Part shown: one piece after another, positions 8,852 through 18,389 of the stretch
Layout: each line of letters starts with the position of its first letter
Numbering within the stretch: the first letter of the stretch is position 1
NCBI GenBank assembly: GCA_002716405.1
Contig: PBBA01000006.1
Span: 251,966-289,682 of the forward strand
Length of the DNA stretch: 37,717 bases
Source: Chloroflexota bacterium
GTDB lineage: Bacteria > Chloroflexota > Dehalococcoidia > UBA2979
Direction: 5' to 3'
Notes under the pieces: generated by a model
Databases searched by the model: none
What the model was told of the DNA's origin: nothing
What the model saw: only the letters and a program-made list of their open reading frames with translations
Position numbers and translations under genes: made by a program

Positions 8852-9313
8852 ATGACCAACGACAATATCATCTCAGCAACAATCCCAAATGATATTCAAA
8901 ACTACCTCAATAACTTTATCGATACCCGCATTAATTTAATTCAATTGCTAGAAAAACTCCCCGAAACTAGATTATCTTCACGTACCAAGCGCGATGGATG
9001 GACTTTAAGACATCAATTATCGTGGATATTTGCTCTTGATTCAGAACTCAATGCCCGTTTAAGTATAGCTTCAGGAAAAATGAGTATTCAGCAAAACTGG
9101 CGCCGCATTCGAGGTGAAGCTATGCATAAAATACAACCTCTTAGACTCAGTGAAATAACCACCAACTTAGAATCATCAGGAAAATCAATTTTTGATTTAA
9201 TGAATGATAATGAGCAATATCTGAGCGAGTCTATGGTGGTTGATGTATTGAAAATACATATGCGAGATTCTCAGGAATTAAAATCACACCTTGAAAATAT
9301 ATTAAGTAATTAA
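8852..9313 (+). CDS. DinB-like / maleylpyruvate isomerase-like four-helix protein
   Basis: A 153-residue helical protein. The stretch RDGWTLRHQLSWIFALDSEL at about residues 47-66 is the pattern of the DinB/MDMPI metal-binding superfamily, in which His residues on three helices hold a divalent metal. Candidate ligands are His54, a His in the centre and the His residues near the C-terminus (KIHMRDSQELKSH). The substrate is unknown; relatives act as thiol-dependent isomerases or transferases. GAGG lies six bases before the ATG, and cinA follows after 10 bases in the same direction. Confidence 0.65.
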   Translation: MTNDNIISATIPNDIQNYLNNFIDTRINLIQLLEKLPETRLSSRTKRDGWTLRHQLSWIFALDSELNARLSIASGKMSIQQNWRRIRGEAMHKIQPLRLSEITTNLESSGKSIFDLMNDNEQYLSESMVVDVLKIHMRDSQELKSHLENILSN

Positions 9314-9323
9314 TGGAGCTTTT

Positions 9324-10553
9324 ATGAAAGCAGAAATCATTTCAATAGGCACAGAAATTATGTTAGGAGAAATTACTGACACAAATGCTGCTTATATCGC
9401 TTCACATCTACCTTCATATGGCATTGATTTACTTTTCGTTACTCAAACTGGAGACAATCCAGAAAGATTGTCAGAAACATTTAAACAAGCTTGTAATCGA
9501 TCCGATATTATTATTACCACTGGAGGTTTGGGTCCTACACAAGACGATCTTACCCGAGAAACAATAGCAGCTGTTCTAAATGAAAAAATGTCACTAGATC
9601 AGGAACAAGAAGTTCATCTGCGTCAGAGAATGGAGTCAAGAGGGCGTAAAATGCCTGAAAGTAATTTAAAACAAGCTATGCTTATCCCTTCGGCACGTGC
9701 TATATCAAACCCGCGAGGAACTGCCCCAGGGTGGTGGGTAGAAAAAAATAATAAAGTCTTTATCGTAATGCCTGGCCCTCCCGCAGAAATGACAAGAATG
9801 TGGGAAATGGAAGTTGCTCCAGAGCTCGAAAGACGGTCTTCAGAAATTCTAGTTTCACGTACTATTAAAACAACGGGTATTGGTGAAGGAACAATCGATG
9901 AAATGTTAACTCCACTTCTAAATAATACTAATCCCAGTATTGGAATTTATGCACGAAGAGACGGTGTTCATGCACGTATTAGTGCCAAGGCTAATTCACG
10001 ATCTCAAGCTGAATCACTTATCCAGCCAATAGAGAAAAAAATACGAACCATTTTAGGTGATGCGATTTGGGGAACAGATGATGAAACACTAGAAGGTGCA
10101 ATAGGAAGAATGTTAATCGAGAAAAAATTAACACTGGGCCTAATGGAATCTGCAACAGGCGGATTAATGGCAGATACTCTAACGAACATTCCTGGAAGTT
10201 CAAATTATCTCAAAGGTAGTCTCGTTACCTATGCAACTGAAACAAAGGTATCCATGGGAGTCTCGAAAAAAATTATTGACAAATATGGTGTAATCTCCCG
10301 TGAAACGGCAGAAGCGATGGCAATACGAGCAAAAGAACTTCTAAATACTGATATTGCTATTTCGATTACTGGTATTGCAGGGAATGAAGAGGTAGAGGCA
10401 CAAAAGCCTGGGACAATGCATATCGCTCTTACAGATGGAGAGAAAATTGAATATTCATTAAGTCAATATTATCAAGGGAGATCTGCTGCAAAAAGACGCG
10501 CAGTATTAACGGCACTAACTCTGCTTAGAACATACTTAATGGAAAAAAAATAG
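9324..10553 (+). CDS. cinA: CinA-family protein (nicotinamide-nucleotide amidohydrolase type)
   Basis: The two-domain CinA architecture is complete at 409 residues. The N-terminal MoCF/COG1058 domain has IGTEIMLGEITDTN and TTGGLGPTQDDLTRE at about 65-79. The C-terminal amidohydrolase domain begins near 255 with LMESATGGLMADTLTNIPG and contains SITGIAGNEEV. The common Cys of the ESCTGG motif is Ala here while the preceding Ser is kept. Family members recycle NMN and may clear ADP-ribose pyrophosphate. GGAG precedes the ATG at normal spacing. It sits between the DinB-like and MBL-fold genes in one plus-strand run. Confidence 0.92.
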   Translation: MKAEIISIGTEIMLGEITDTNAAYIASHLPSYGIDLLFVTQTGDNPERLSETFKQACNRSDIIITTGGLGPTQDDLTRETIAAVLNEKMSLDQEQEVHLRQRMESRGRKMPESNLKQAMLIPSARAISNPRGTAPGWWVEKNNKVFIVMPGPPAEMTRMWEMEVAPELERRSSEILVSRTIKTTGIGEGTIDEMLTPLLNNTNPSIGIYARRDGVHARISAKANSRSQAESLIQPIEKKIRTILGDAIWGTDDETLEGAIGRMLIEKKLTLGLMESATGGLMADTLTNIPGSSNYLKGSLVTYATETKVSMGVSKKIIDKYGVISRETAEAMAIRAKELLNTDIAISITGIAGNEEVEAQKPGTMHIALTDGEKIEYSLSQYYQGRSAAKRRAVLTALTLLRTYLMEKK

Positions 10554-10565
10554 GAAAGAATCCTG

Positions 10566-11543
10566 TTGCAACATCGTCAATTTATAAATCTAGGCAATAA
10601 TGTAATTTATCCTCTACAACTTGAGAATGGAAAATATCTTTTAATCGATGCTGGACCAGATTTTTACTTAGATACACTAGATTCATGGCATTTACTCACT
10701 ACTGCGCTGGAAAAATTAACCATCAAACCCTCTGATATTGAAAAAGTTCTGATTACTCATGCACATATTGATCATGCAGGATTAGCATCTAAATGGGCAC
10801 ATTTTGGAGCAACAATTCTTGTTAACAAAAAGGATATTTCAGCAGTAGAACTTGGGAATGAACATCTTATGTTGCAAAAAAAAATGCAACATAATGATAT
10901 TATCTACTATGGCTTCCCAGAATATTTAATCGAAAATATTTTTAGTAGTGAAAAACATCCACAGTTATATTGGAAGCCTTGTGCACCAGAAAAAATTAAA
11001 ACACCCAAAAAAACATACCATTTGATGAGTGGGAACAGTCTTGAAATACTGGAGGCACCAGGACATACACCAGGAAATCTAGTTTGTTTTATCCCTCAAA
11101 CTGGTGAGTTATTTAGTGGGGATACCTTATTACCTACGACAATTCCTACGCCAGGAATGCATTATATTTCTTCAAAAAATTCACAAGAGAAATATATAAG
11201 ATGGCCATCTTTACCTGATTTCATCGAAACAGTTAAATCGCTTCAAAAACTTAAAATCAAATGTATCTTGCCAGGGCACGGGACTTTGGTGGATGATCCT
11301 GAGAAACTGTTCAAAAGATTTAATACTCACCATCAGATTCGCGCAGAACGGATAAGAAAGTTATTGTCTGAACATTCTGACACACCATTTGGATTAGCAA
11401 AAAGACAATATCCAAAAATACCTGAAAGAAGACTTATCCAAGCTATGATTGAAATAATAGGTCATTTAGACGTTTTAGTAACTTCAAGGGAAGTAGAGTT
11501 TTCAGAAAAAAATAACACCTTGTTCTACGCATCCACTAAATAA
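10566..11543 (+). CDS. metallo-beta-lactamase fold hydrolase
   Basis: A zinc hydrolase of 325 residues. The metal motif THAHIDHAG gives His65, His67, Asp69 and His70; later ligands are in APGHTPGN, SGDTLL and LPGHG. The C-terminal 75 residues are helical and basic, like the wing found in LACTB2-type MBL proteins. The start is a TTG with AGGAAAG seven bases upstream, directly after the cinA stop. The substrate cannot be read from sequence; hydroxyacyl-thioester or phosphodiester hydrolysis are the usual activities. It ends 12 bases from the convergent VWA gene with no terminator between them. Confidence 0.83.
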   Translation: MQHRQFINLGNNVIYPLQLENGKYLLIDAGPDFYLDTLDSWHLLTTALEKLTIKPSDIEKVLITHAHIDHAGLASKWAHFGATILVNKKDISAVELGNEHLMLQKKMQHNDIIYYGFPEYLIENIFSSEKHPQLYWKPCAPEKIKTPKKTYHLMSGNSLEILEAPGHTPGNLVCFIPQTGELFSGDTLLPTTIPTPGMHYISSKNSQEKYIRWPSLPDFIETVKSLQKLKIKCILPGHGTLVDDPEKLFKRFNTHHQIRAERIRKLLSEHSDTPFGLAKRQYPKIPERRLIQAMIEIIGHLDVLVTSREVEFSEKNNTLFYASTK

Positions 11544-11555
11544 CAAATATCTTGA

Positions 11556-14500
11556 TTACTCTGCAGCAAGGTGTCGATATAAGGTAGGCAATCGTCGAGG
11601 TAATGATTCAATATTATCAACCACTTCATATCCAATATCATCACACATCTGTTTTAAGTAATCATGGCCTTCTTTATCAACAGTAATCAAAAATGGAGTA
11701 ATCCCTTTTCGCTTAGCTTCATTTAATGCTTGTTTAGTATCATGCACTGCATATTCTTTTTCAGTTCGATCACGACCATAGCCATGATCTTGAGGGCGCC
11801 CATCTGAAACCATGATCAAAATTTTTACCTTGGCGTCATGATCATCTAATTTCTGTATTGCATGACGAATGGCTGGACCCATTCGTGTAGATCGAACAGG
11901 ATCGATCTTATCTATACGCTTTCTAACACGGTCATTAAAATCTTCCTCTAAATCCTTTATTACATGAAATTCTACATTATCTCTGCCATATCCAGAAAAT
12001 CCATAGATTCCATAAGAGTCACCAATCGCCTCTAAAGCTTCGACCACTAAAACTGTTGATTCTTTTTCTAAATCAATAATACGTTTGGGCGGTTCAATAG
12101 CTTGACGTGCTCTTCGCTGAGCTAACCATTGGAAATATTTTGAAGGATCATCTTGAAAATCTTCTTCTTCTTCTTGATATTTTTGACGCTGTTTTTCTAT
12201 TTCTTCATCGGTAGAGGCAGACATATCCAATAAAAAGGCAACTGCAACGTCACGTTCGATTTTATTTCTTCGCGTATATATTCTTGCAAGCGGCCCTACA
12301 CCTGCTTTTTTATCAACATAAAATTCTATTGCTTCATCAAGGTCTATCTCATGGCCATCCTCTAAGCGCTTAATCTTTCTAAAGCTTTCAGGTCTCATCA
12401 ACTCAAATTGCCTTCTAGTTTCCATAACTAAACCATGATGCTTTTGCAAAATATCTTGGTAATAATCTAATTCACCTTCATCACCAAGCCGTTCTCCAAC
12501 CCTGCACCACCGAGGACGATAATCAGAAGCTCTGAAATCCCATTCATCATAGTAAAACCAATCAATTTCTACGGGCAGTTCTTCATCATCACCACCGTCA
12601 CCTCCGCCACGCTCATCTCCAGACTCACCACTTTGTTCTTTAGGTTCACCAGCAGGGGTAGCAGCATCTTTTTCCAAATTATCAAGAAACATTCCTAAAC
12701 TAGAAGCGAGATCACCTTCTGCCCATTCATTGATGGTTATTTCAACTGAATTTTGCAGTAATTCCATTAATTGTTCTTTAGTTAGTGGTGATGCTGTACC
12801 ATCGGTCTGTCCTTGTTGCTGATCTTTTAATTTCATCATAAGTTGAACAAGTTCTGGTTTGAATTCACCTCTAAACTCGGGTTGATCTGGATTTTCAAAA
12901 TCAAGTTCATCACTACTAGCAGGCATAGGTGCTTCACCACCTTCACCTCCACCGGGCATATCCGGTGCGATTTGTATCATTTCTTCATCAGGAGGTTCCC
13001 ATTCAACATCAGTAAACTCTTGACTTACATTTGGAATCAAGACAGCGATGTCATAAAGAGCCGACGCAACTTCAGCAGAATCTTGAACAGTTGCATCATC
13101 CAAATTCACCATTTGCAATGCCTTGATTCCTTTTTGCATGGTTACATATCGGTCTTGTGGCCATCGAATAGCATCTGGGCGTCCTAGAGAGGCTCTTAAT
13201 AAATTTTCAACAAATGCTTGACGAAGTCCCATAGCACGAACTTCAGGACGTCTCTCTACTTCCCAATTTTGAAGACGTTGTAACCATTTGCGAATACCAC
13301 CATATTCACGGTTGACATATGATCCCACGCGAGTATCTTCAACAATAGTGAAAATGCCTGAGATTAAAAGTCGATCATCAAACAAGTTAAAATATCTTTG
13401 TATTTCTGTACTTACTTCCTGTGACTGACTATCAACATCTGAAATTTCAGGATCTGAAGAAATTGTATTCGTCAACCGGTTAGATTCTCTTAACTTAGCA
13501 GTAGATTCAGTATGCTCTCCATTAATGTTGAATTCATAATTAAATGAACCAAACTCTAATCGACCTGTTTGATGTGTGGTAAAAACTTTATAGACTTGAA
13601 AATTTGAATTTTGTTCTTCAAAAGTATTCACAAAAGGAGGCAAATAAATTGTAGTGCCTTCGGTCGTCGGAGCAGCTTCGGATATCCATCCAATATTACG
13701 ATCAACAAGATCTTCAGAAGATAAAACAGCAACTTGTTCACCCGATAACGCTTTAGCATACATTCGCAACATGCTACTCACACTCGGTAATTCAACACGC
13801 GCAGATAAAGTAGCAAGCATTTCCTCAGCACGTGATGACTCTAATCGAAAATATGCTTCTGCACCTTCAGCATTACCCATATTTAAAAGTTCGACACCGA
13901 CTACAGACCAACGCTCCATTTGCTCTGTAGTTAATCGCGAGCGAACAAATGGAGCAGATTTAAGATACTCCATCGCAGCAATTGCACTATTAGGTGCAAT
14001 ATCAGTAGCAAATTTCAATAATGATTTTTGATCTTCTTGTGGAATTTCCTCCAAAGATTGAGCAGCGTCAACAAATAATGGAAACCCTTGACGACCAACA
14101 TCCATAGTTACTTTTGAAGCAAGATCCAAAAAGATTGTACGTTCACTTGATGCAATGTTTTCAATTAATTTTGGTCCACGTTCAAAATATAGACGTGTAT
14201 CTGCCCAAGAAGCTCGCGTCACAGATTTAGCGAATAGTAAGAAAGGTTCACGATCTTCTAAAGTAAGATTAGAAAAAATAGCATACGAACTTTCTAATAC
14301 ACTATTAGCCAATTCATAGGATCTCTCGGTCAATTGATCAATTATATCAACCAGACGATCAACCAATTCTAAAGGTAATACACTCAACAATGATGAACTT
14401 TGTTGAAAATATAATGCAGCAAGGGCGATAGATTTCCAATTTCCTCTACATAGACGCTGGCCTTGTTTAGCCCATACATCAAGATCATCAAAATTTAATG

Positions 14501-14837
14501 AATTTAGTGTGTCAGGTGTTGCCTTAATAAACGCAACAGACATCAAAGATGCGTCAGTAGCTAAATATGTTCCTATCTCAGACCATTGCTTCAATTCTGA
14601 AAAAGTAAGTTTTTTAGCTACCGCAGGGCTAACACGAAAAAATTCAGATGTTGCTTCCCATGATCTAAGGGAATGATGAGCCAGATCTACTCCAATCTTA
14701 ACCCACTGCTCTAACTGAGATTGATCATAAATCTCTTCTAATTCCTTTAATCCTTGTAAAAGATCATCAGGCAAGGAGGAGCCAAATCCTCTTAATTCTT
14801 GCGAATATTGATCATGAAGGGCTTCAACAGAAGACAT
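11556..14837 (-). CDS. large VWA-domain protein of NorD/CbbO type with N-terminal helical repeats
   Basis: Of 1,093 residues, the last 220 or so form a von Willebrand A domain with an intact MIDAS: DMSAS at about 871-875 and later VSDGRPQDH. Before it lie two Gly/Glu/Asp-rich linkers (around 615-650 and 715-745) as in CobT/NorD/CbbO proteins. The first 345 residues are a run of degenerate 35-40-residue helical units, each with an aromatic in a W-x-x-x-G context (Trp45, Trp85, Trp122, ... Trp310) and often a YF or FF-x-x-S-P element. The AAA+ partner is 9 bases upstream. NorD and CbbO use such partners to activate nitric oxide reductase or Rubisco, but neither client is in view. I prefer ATG 14837 to the in-frame TTG 14843. 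Confidence 0.85.
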   Translation of the reverse strand: MSSVEALHDQYSQELRGFGSSLPDDLLQGLKELEEIYDQSQLEQWVKIGVDLAHHSLRSWEATSEFFRVSPAVAKKLTFSELKQWSEIGTYLATDASLMSVAFIKATPDTLNSLNFDDLDVWAKQGQRLCRGNWKSIALAALYFQQSSSLLSVLPLELVDRLVDIIDQLTERSYELANSVLESSYAIFSNLTLEDREPFLLFAKSVTRASWADTRLYFERGPKLIENIASSERTIFLDLASKVTMDVGRQGFPLFVDAAQSLEEIPQEDQKSLLKFATDIAPNSAIAAMEYLKSAPFVRSRLTTEQMERWSVVGVELLNMGNAEGAEAYFRLESSRAEEMLATLSARVELPSVSSMLRMYAKALSGEQVAVLSSEDLVDRNIGWISEAAPTTEGTTIYLPPFVNTFEEQNSNFQVYKVFTTHQTGRLEFGSFNYEFNINGEHTESTAKLRESNRLTNTISSDPEISDVDSQSQEVSTEIQRYFNLFDDRLLISGIFTIVEDTRVGSYVNREYGGIRKWLQRLQNWEVERRPEVRAMGLRQAFVENLLRASLGRPDAIRWPQDRYVTMQKGIKALQMVNLDDATVQDSAEVASALYDIAVLIPNVSQEFTDVEWEPPDEEMIQIAPDMPGGGEGGEAPMPASSDELDFENPDQPEFRGEFKPELVQLMMKLKDQQQGQTDGTASPLTKEQLMELLQNSVEITINEWAEGDLASSLGMFLDNLEKDAATPAGEPKEQSGESGDERGGGDGGDDEELPVEIDWFYYDEWDFRASDYRPRWCRVGERLGDEGELDYYQDILQKHHGLVMETRRQFELMRPESFRKIKRLEDGHEIDLDEAIEFYVDKKAGVGPLARIYTRRNKIERDVAVAFLLDMSASTDEEIEKQRQKYQEEEEDFQDDPSKYFQWLAQRRARQAIEPPKRIIDLEKESTVLVVEALEAIGDSYGIYGFSGYGRDNVEFHVIKDLEEDFNDRVRKRIDKIDPVRSTRMGPAIRHAIQKLDDHDAKVKILIMVSDGRPQDHGYGRDRTEKEYAVHDTKQALNEAKRKGITPFLITVDKEGHDYLKQMCDDIGYEVVDNIESLPRRLPTLYRHLAAE

Positions 14838-14846
14838 TACCAATTT

Positions 14847-15713
14847 CTATTCTTCAAAAATTGAGGTCACGACCTCTTCAATAGATCTTTGAACTTCAAG
14901 ATCGTCTGTTAATGCCCATACAACCGCAACTTCACAAGCACGGCGCGGAGAAATACCTTGATGGATAAGCTTGCCAGCGTAAACTAACAAACGAGTAGAA
15001 ACACCTTCTCCAAGACCATGTTCTTTTAAATTTCGAACCTTTTCAGCAAGTTTAGCTAACTCAGAAGCGATAGTTAAGTCAACACCTGACTCCTGAGCAA
15101 TAATCTCAGTTTCTTGATCACGGTCAGGATATCCAAACTCAATTGCTATAAAACGTTGGCGTGTAGAATGTTTCAAATCTTTTAGCGCAGATTGATATCC
15201 AGGATTATAAGACATCACTAATATAAAACCATCTGCGGCTTCCAATAATTCTCCTCGTTTTTCAACAGGTAGCAATCGTCGATAATCCGTAAGAGGATGT
15301 ATCAAAACCGTTGTATCTTTTCGAGCTTCAACCACTTCATCTAGATAACAAATCGCGCCAACTTTTGTAGCACGAGTAATGGGACCATCAACCCAACGTG
15401 TATCATCACCTTCAAGTAAGTATCTGCCAACTAAGTCTGATGCAGTCAAATCTTCATGGCAAGCAACAGTAATTAATGGAACACCATTTTCATCACCTTG
15501 GAGATCTTTATGAAGTTTCCAAGACATATATTCAATAAAACGAGTTTTTCCAACCCCTGTAGGACCTTTCAACAAAACTGGTATTTTCTGTTCGTATGCT
15601 GATTCAAAAAGTTCTACTTCATCAGAAATAGGCAAATAAAAAGGTTCTTCGCTAATTCGAAAATCCTCTACAGCTAACTGTTTAAAACCTTGAGATTGTT
15701 CCATAGTAGTCAA
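14847..15713 (-). CDS. CbbQ/NorQ/GvpN-type AAA+ ATPase
   Basis: A 289-residue ATPase of the CbbQ/NorQ branch of the MoxR group. Walker A is [11 protein letters not shown], Walker [11 protein letters not shown], and sensor 1 lies in VMSYNPGYQ, a phrase typical of CbbQ/NorQ; the C-terminal part has [16 protein letters not shown]. It would power the adjacent VWA protein in remodelling a metalloenzyme. I favour a TTG start at 15713 because GGAGG sits seven bases before it; the in-frame GTG at 15719 is too close to that site and the ATG at 15704 rather far. The specific client cannot be assigned. Confidence 0.88.
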   Translation of the reverse strand: MTTMEQSQGFKQLAVEDFRISEEPFYLPISDEVELFESAYEQKIPVLLKGPTGVGKTRFIEYMSWKLHKDLQGDENGVPLITVACHEDLTASDLVGRYLLEGDDTRWVDGPITRATKVGAICYLDEVVEARKDTTVLIHPLTDYRRLLPVEKRGELLEAADGFILVMSYNPGYQSALKDLKHSTRQRFIAIEFGYPDRDQETEIIAQESGVDLTIASELAKLAEKVRNLKEHGLGEGVSTRLLVYAGKLIHQGISPRRACEVAVVWALTDDLEVQRSIEEVVTSIFEE

Positions 15714-15778
15714 AAGCACCCCTCCACATATCCATTGGAGAAGTTAATTTCTCCAATTTTACAAACAGAAATTACTTC

Positions 15779-16387
15779 CTAATTTGATGTTCTCTTAAGA
15801 AATCGTTTCCAATGATACTCAACACGACTGCGTAGTTTTTCTTCATCTTCAGAGTTATCTAATTTTACATCTGCATATTCTATACGTTCTTTATTAGACA
15901 TTTGAGATTCAATCCGCTTAAGGGCATCTGAGCGTGACAAACCATTTCTTACTTCTAATCTATCAATTGCCGTGTCAATCTTAGTTGTCACTACCCAAAC
16001 CTCATCAACCATATCCTGCCAACCTGCTTCAATTAAGACTGCTGCCTCAAAAATGATTGATTGGTTTGGATCTTTCTCATTTATTTCTAAAAATTCTTCT
16101 TCAGCCATCCTCCGTATTTCTGGCCAAGCAATACTAGTCAACAAATCCATCTGCTCAGGAGAACCAAAAACTTTACCCCCAAGAATTCTTCTATCTATTG
16201 TCCCGTCATCAGAAACAAGATCATGACCAAATGTATTGACAATCTTTTCAAACCCCGGTGTATTAGGTTCATAGACTTTATGCCCAAGTAAATCTGCATC
16301 TACAACTGAAGCGCCTAGATCTTTAAGGTATCTAGAAGCTGTAGATTTCCCTGAAGCAATTCCACCTGTAAGACCAATAATAGCCAT
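15779..16387 (-). CDS. coaE: dephospho-CoA kinase
   Basis: Phosphorylates dephospho-CoA in the last step of coenzyme A synthesis. The P-loop GLTGGIASGKST stands at residues 5-16, followed by the expected VDADLLGH and later IFEAAVLIEAGW. Length from the ATG at 16387 is 202 residues, normal for the family; an in-frame TTG seven codons earlier is less likely because the conserved start of the fold is already covered by the ATG. It is separated by about 65 bases from the CbbQ-type gene and by 131 from etfA. Confidence 0.92.
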   Translation of the reverse strand: MAIIGLTGGIASGKSTASRYLKDLGASVVDADLLGHKVYEPNTPGFEKIVNTFGHDLVSDDGTIDRRILGGKVFGSPEQMDLLTSIAWPEIRRMAEEEFLEINEKDPNQSIIFEAAVLIEAGWQDMVDEVWVVTTKIDTAIDRLEVRNGLSRSDALKRIESQMSNKERIEYADVKLDNSEDEEKLRSRVEYHWKRFLKRTSN

Positions 16388-16413
16388 AAAAACGACTCTC
16401 AATTCCAATAAAT

Positions 16414-16436
16414 ACGTACAAAATATACTAGTACGT
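16414..16436. promoter_or_regulatory. 6-bp inverted repeat around a -10-like box upstream of coaE
   Basis: ACGTAC (16414-16419) and GTACGT (16431-16436) form a perfect dyad. The 11-base spacer holds TATATT on the minus strand, about 35 bases before the coaE start. A promoter with an operator-like repeat around its -10 is possible; no good -35 is seen, so this is tentative. Confidence 0.3.
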
Positions 16437-16518
16437 GATTGTATGAGTAAGGATCTAGCAAAGCAATAGCACCAGAAGATTTTTAGTACTACTAATTTTT
16501 GCTACACAATGACTATCT

Positions 16519-17487
16519 CTAACTTTGAGCCTTAACTGCTTCAATCAATGCAGGTAATACGGCTTTGTAATCACCTACGATCCCATACTTAGCATTTTGA
16601 AAAATATTTGCTTCAGGATCTCTATTTATTGCAATTATCATCTTCGAACCAGAACAGCCTGCCATATGCTGACTGGCTCCAGAAATTGCGATTGCTACAT
16701 AAAGATCAGGAGTAACAACTTTCCCTGTCAGTCCTACTTGCTGACTGACAGGATACCAACCCAAGTCACATGCTGCGCGAGAAGCCCCAACTGCTGCTCG
16801 ATTCGAACCAAAAGCTGCTGCGAGATTTTCAACATCGCCAAATCCTTCAGGGCCTCCGAGACCACGACCACCAGAAACAACTATAGGCGCATCAGTAATT
16901 GCTAAACCTTCAGCCTCTGCAACTTCACGTCCTTCAATTGTAGTTCGAGAGTCAGAAAGTGCGGGCAAATCAGCAGTTTCACCAGAAGCACCTGATTGTG
17001 GTGCTAAAGCTTCAAAAGCTTTAGCACGGACAGTTGCGATTACAGGACTAGTTGCAAAACTATAATCTGCAAGAGCATTACCACCATAGCAGGGACGAGT
17101 CACTCTTATTTCACCACTATCAGAACGAACATCCACACAATCCATAGCTGCAGCGGTACCTTGTCGAGCTGCTAAACGCGGAGCTAAGTCACGACCAACA
17201 GTACTCTGAGCAATTAAAATTACATCGATACCTTCAAGTATAGATTCAATGGCGGTGACCCATTGATCGGAATTATATTCTGTATAACCGTCATCATCGT
17301 TCACAAATACTTTGCCAGCACCCGCTTCAAAAGCTTGAGGAGCAACATCAGTAGCACAACATCCAAGTAGTGCAACAGAGACTGCACCACCTTCTGCTAG
17401 CCGAGTAGACTGTCCAATCAATTCAGCAGTAGTAGCAGTCATTTCACTATCTGCATGCTCTCCAACAACTAAAATATTTTTGGTCAT
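16519..17487 (-). CDS. etfA: electron transfer flavoprotein subunit alpha
   Basis: Alpha subunit of ETF, which holds FAD and carries electrons from acyl-CoA dehydrogenases. The C-terminal FAD domain is canonical: SGGRGLGGPEGF, then VGASRAACDLGWYPVSQQVG, LTGKVVTPDLYVAIAISGA and INRDPEANIF. The length of 322 is standard. It follows etfB by 21 bases; AGAGAG precedes the ATG. Its partner oxidoreductase lies just upstream of etfB, so electrons most likely go to that membrane protein. Confidence 0.96.
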   Translation of the reverse strand: MTKNILVVGEHADSEMTATTAELIGQSTRLAEGGAVSVALLGCCATDVAPQAFEAGAGKVFVNDDDGYTEYNSDQWVTAIESILEGIDVILIAQSTVGRDLAPRLAARQGTAAAMDCVDVRSDSGEIRVTRPCYGGNALADYSFATSPVIATVRAKAFEALAPQSGASGETADLPALSDSRTTIEGREVAEAEGLAITDAPIVVSGGRGLGGPEGFGDVENLAAAFGSNRAAVGASRAACDLGWYPVSQQVGLTGKVVTPDLYVAIAISGASQHMAGCSGSKMIIAINRDPEANIFQNAKYGIVGDYKAVLPALIEAVKAQS

Positions 17488-17508
17488 TTTTCTCTCTCTA
17501 ACTAAAAT

Positions 17509-18315
17509 TTACAACACTTTATCTGCAACAAGCTTCGCAACTAAATTCGTAGCCTGTTCCTCAGGAGTCTCACCTTCAATTATTTCAACCTGAGAATCTG
17601 ATTGAGGAATATAAAGTTTTTCTAATTTCAAACGTGCACCTGAAGAACCGACTTCGCTAGGATCTAAACCTAAGTCTTCGTGAGTCATCGTGGTTACAGT
17701 TTTCTTAGCAGCTTGCATAATTTGCTGCAGTTTAGGGTAACGAGGCTCTCCAAATTCATTGGAAACAGTTACTACTGCAGGAAGTCCTTGAGATACCGTT
17801 TCAAATCCATCTGCCAGTACTCGAGTAGTTTTCATTGATCCATCAGATATTTCTACGTCTTTAGCAAGTATTGCAACTGGCCATCCTAGCGCTTCTGCAA
17901 CAAGTAAACCAACCTGGCCCACATCCCAGTCGGCAGCTTGCCTTCCACAAAAGACAGCATCAACATCACCAAGGTTACTTATTGCAGCGGCAAGCACTTT
18001 CGCAGTTGTGTGAGAATCACCATCTTCAAAAGCATCGTCCTGTAACAGAACACCTTCATCAGCACCCATAGCTAGAACTTGCTTAATAGCAGCCTGAGCA
18101 CTTTCAGCTCCAACTGACAAAACTGTAATTTTAGCATCATCACCTTGTGCTTCTTTAATCTGCAAAGCTGCTTCAGCTGCAATACCATCATACTGACTCA
18201 AAACAGGTTGAAAACCTTGGGCTGGGACAACAGTATTAGTGGCCTCATCTATTTTGAATGCCGAAGGTGGAGTCTCCGGATCGGGTATTTGTTTGGCACA
18301 TACTACAAAATGCAT
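17509..18315 (-). CDS. etfB: electron transfer flavoprotein subunit beta
   Basis: Beta subunit of ETF. It has the N-terminal CAKQIPDPETPP, AMGADEGVLLQDD, and the EtfB signature region around TRVLADGFETVSQGLPAVVTV and EPRYPKLQQIM. From the ATG at 18315 it has 268 residues. The frame is open seven codons further, but GGAGG six bases before 18315 decides the start. The order Fe-S oxidoreductase, etfB, etfA on one strand argues for one functional unit. Confidence 0.96.
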   Translation of the reverse strand: MHFVVCAKQIPDPETPPSAFKIDEATNTVVPAQGFQPVLSQYDGIAAEAALQIKEAQGDDAKITVLSVGAESAQAAIKQVLAMGADEGVLLQDDAFEDGDSHTTAKVLAAAISNLGDVDAVFCGRQAADWDVGQVGLLVAEALGWPVAILAKDVEISDGSMKTTRVLADGFETVSQGLPAVVTVSNEFGEPRYPKLQQIMQAAKKTVTTMTHEDLGLDPSEVGSSGARLKLEKLYIPQSDSQVEIIEGETPEEQATNLVAKLVADKVL

Positions 18316-18389
18316 AATATTCCTCCGTACTAACAAAACAACTCAGATAACAATAACTTCATCTCAAATTGTCATCTACTAAAATGTAA

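Noticed and set aside
10004-10203. Antisense frames inside cinA and similar overlapping frames elsewhere
   Set aside because: They are complements of conserved coding sequence with no initiation signals.
16440-16518. Possible terminator after etfA (TTAGT-AGT-ACTAA with flanking A/T runs)
   Set aside because: The stem is only five A/T-rich pairs, and on the coding strand it is followed by A rather than T.
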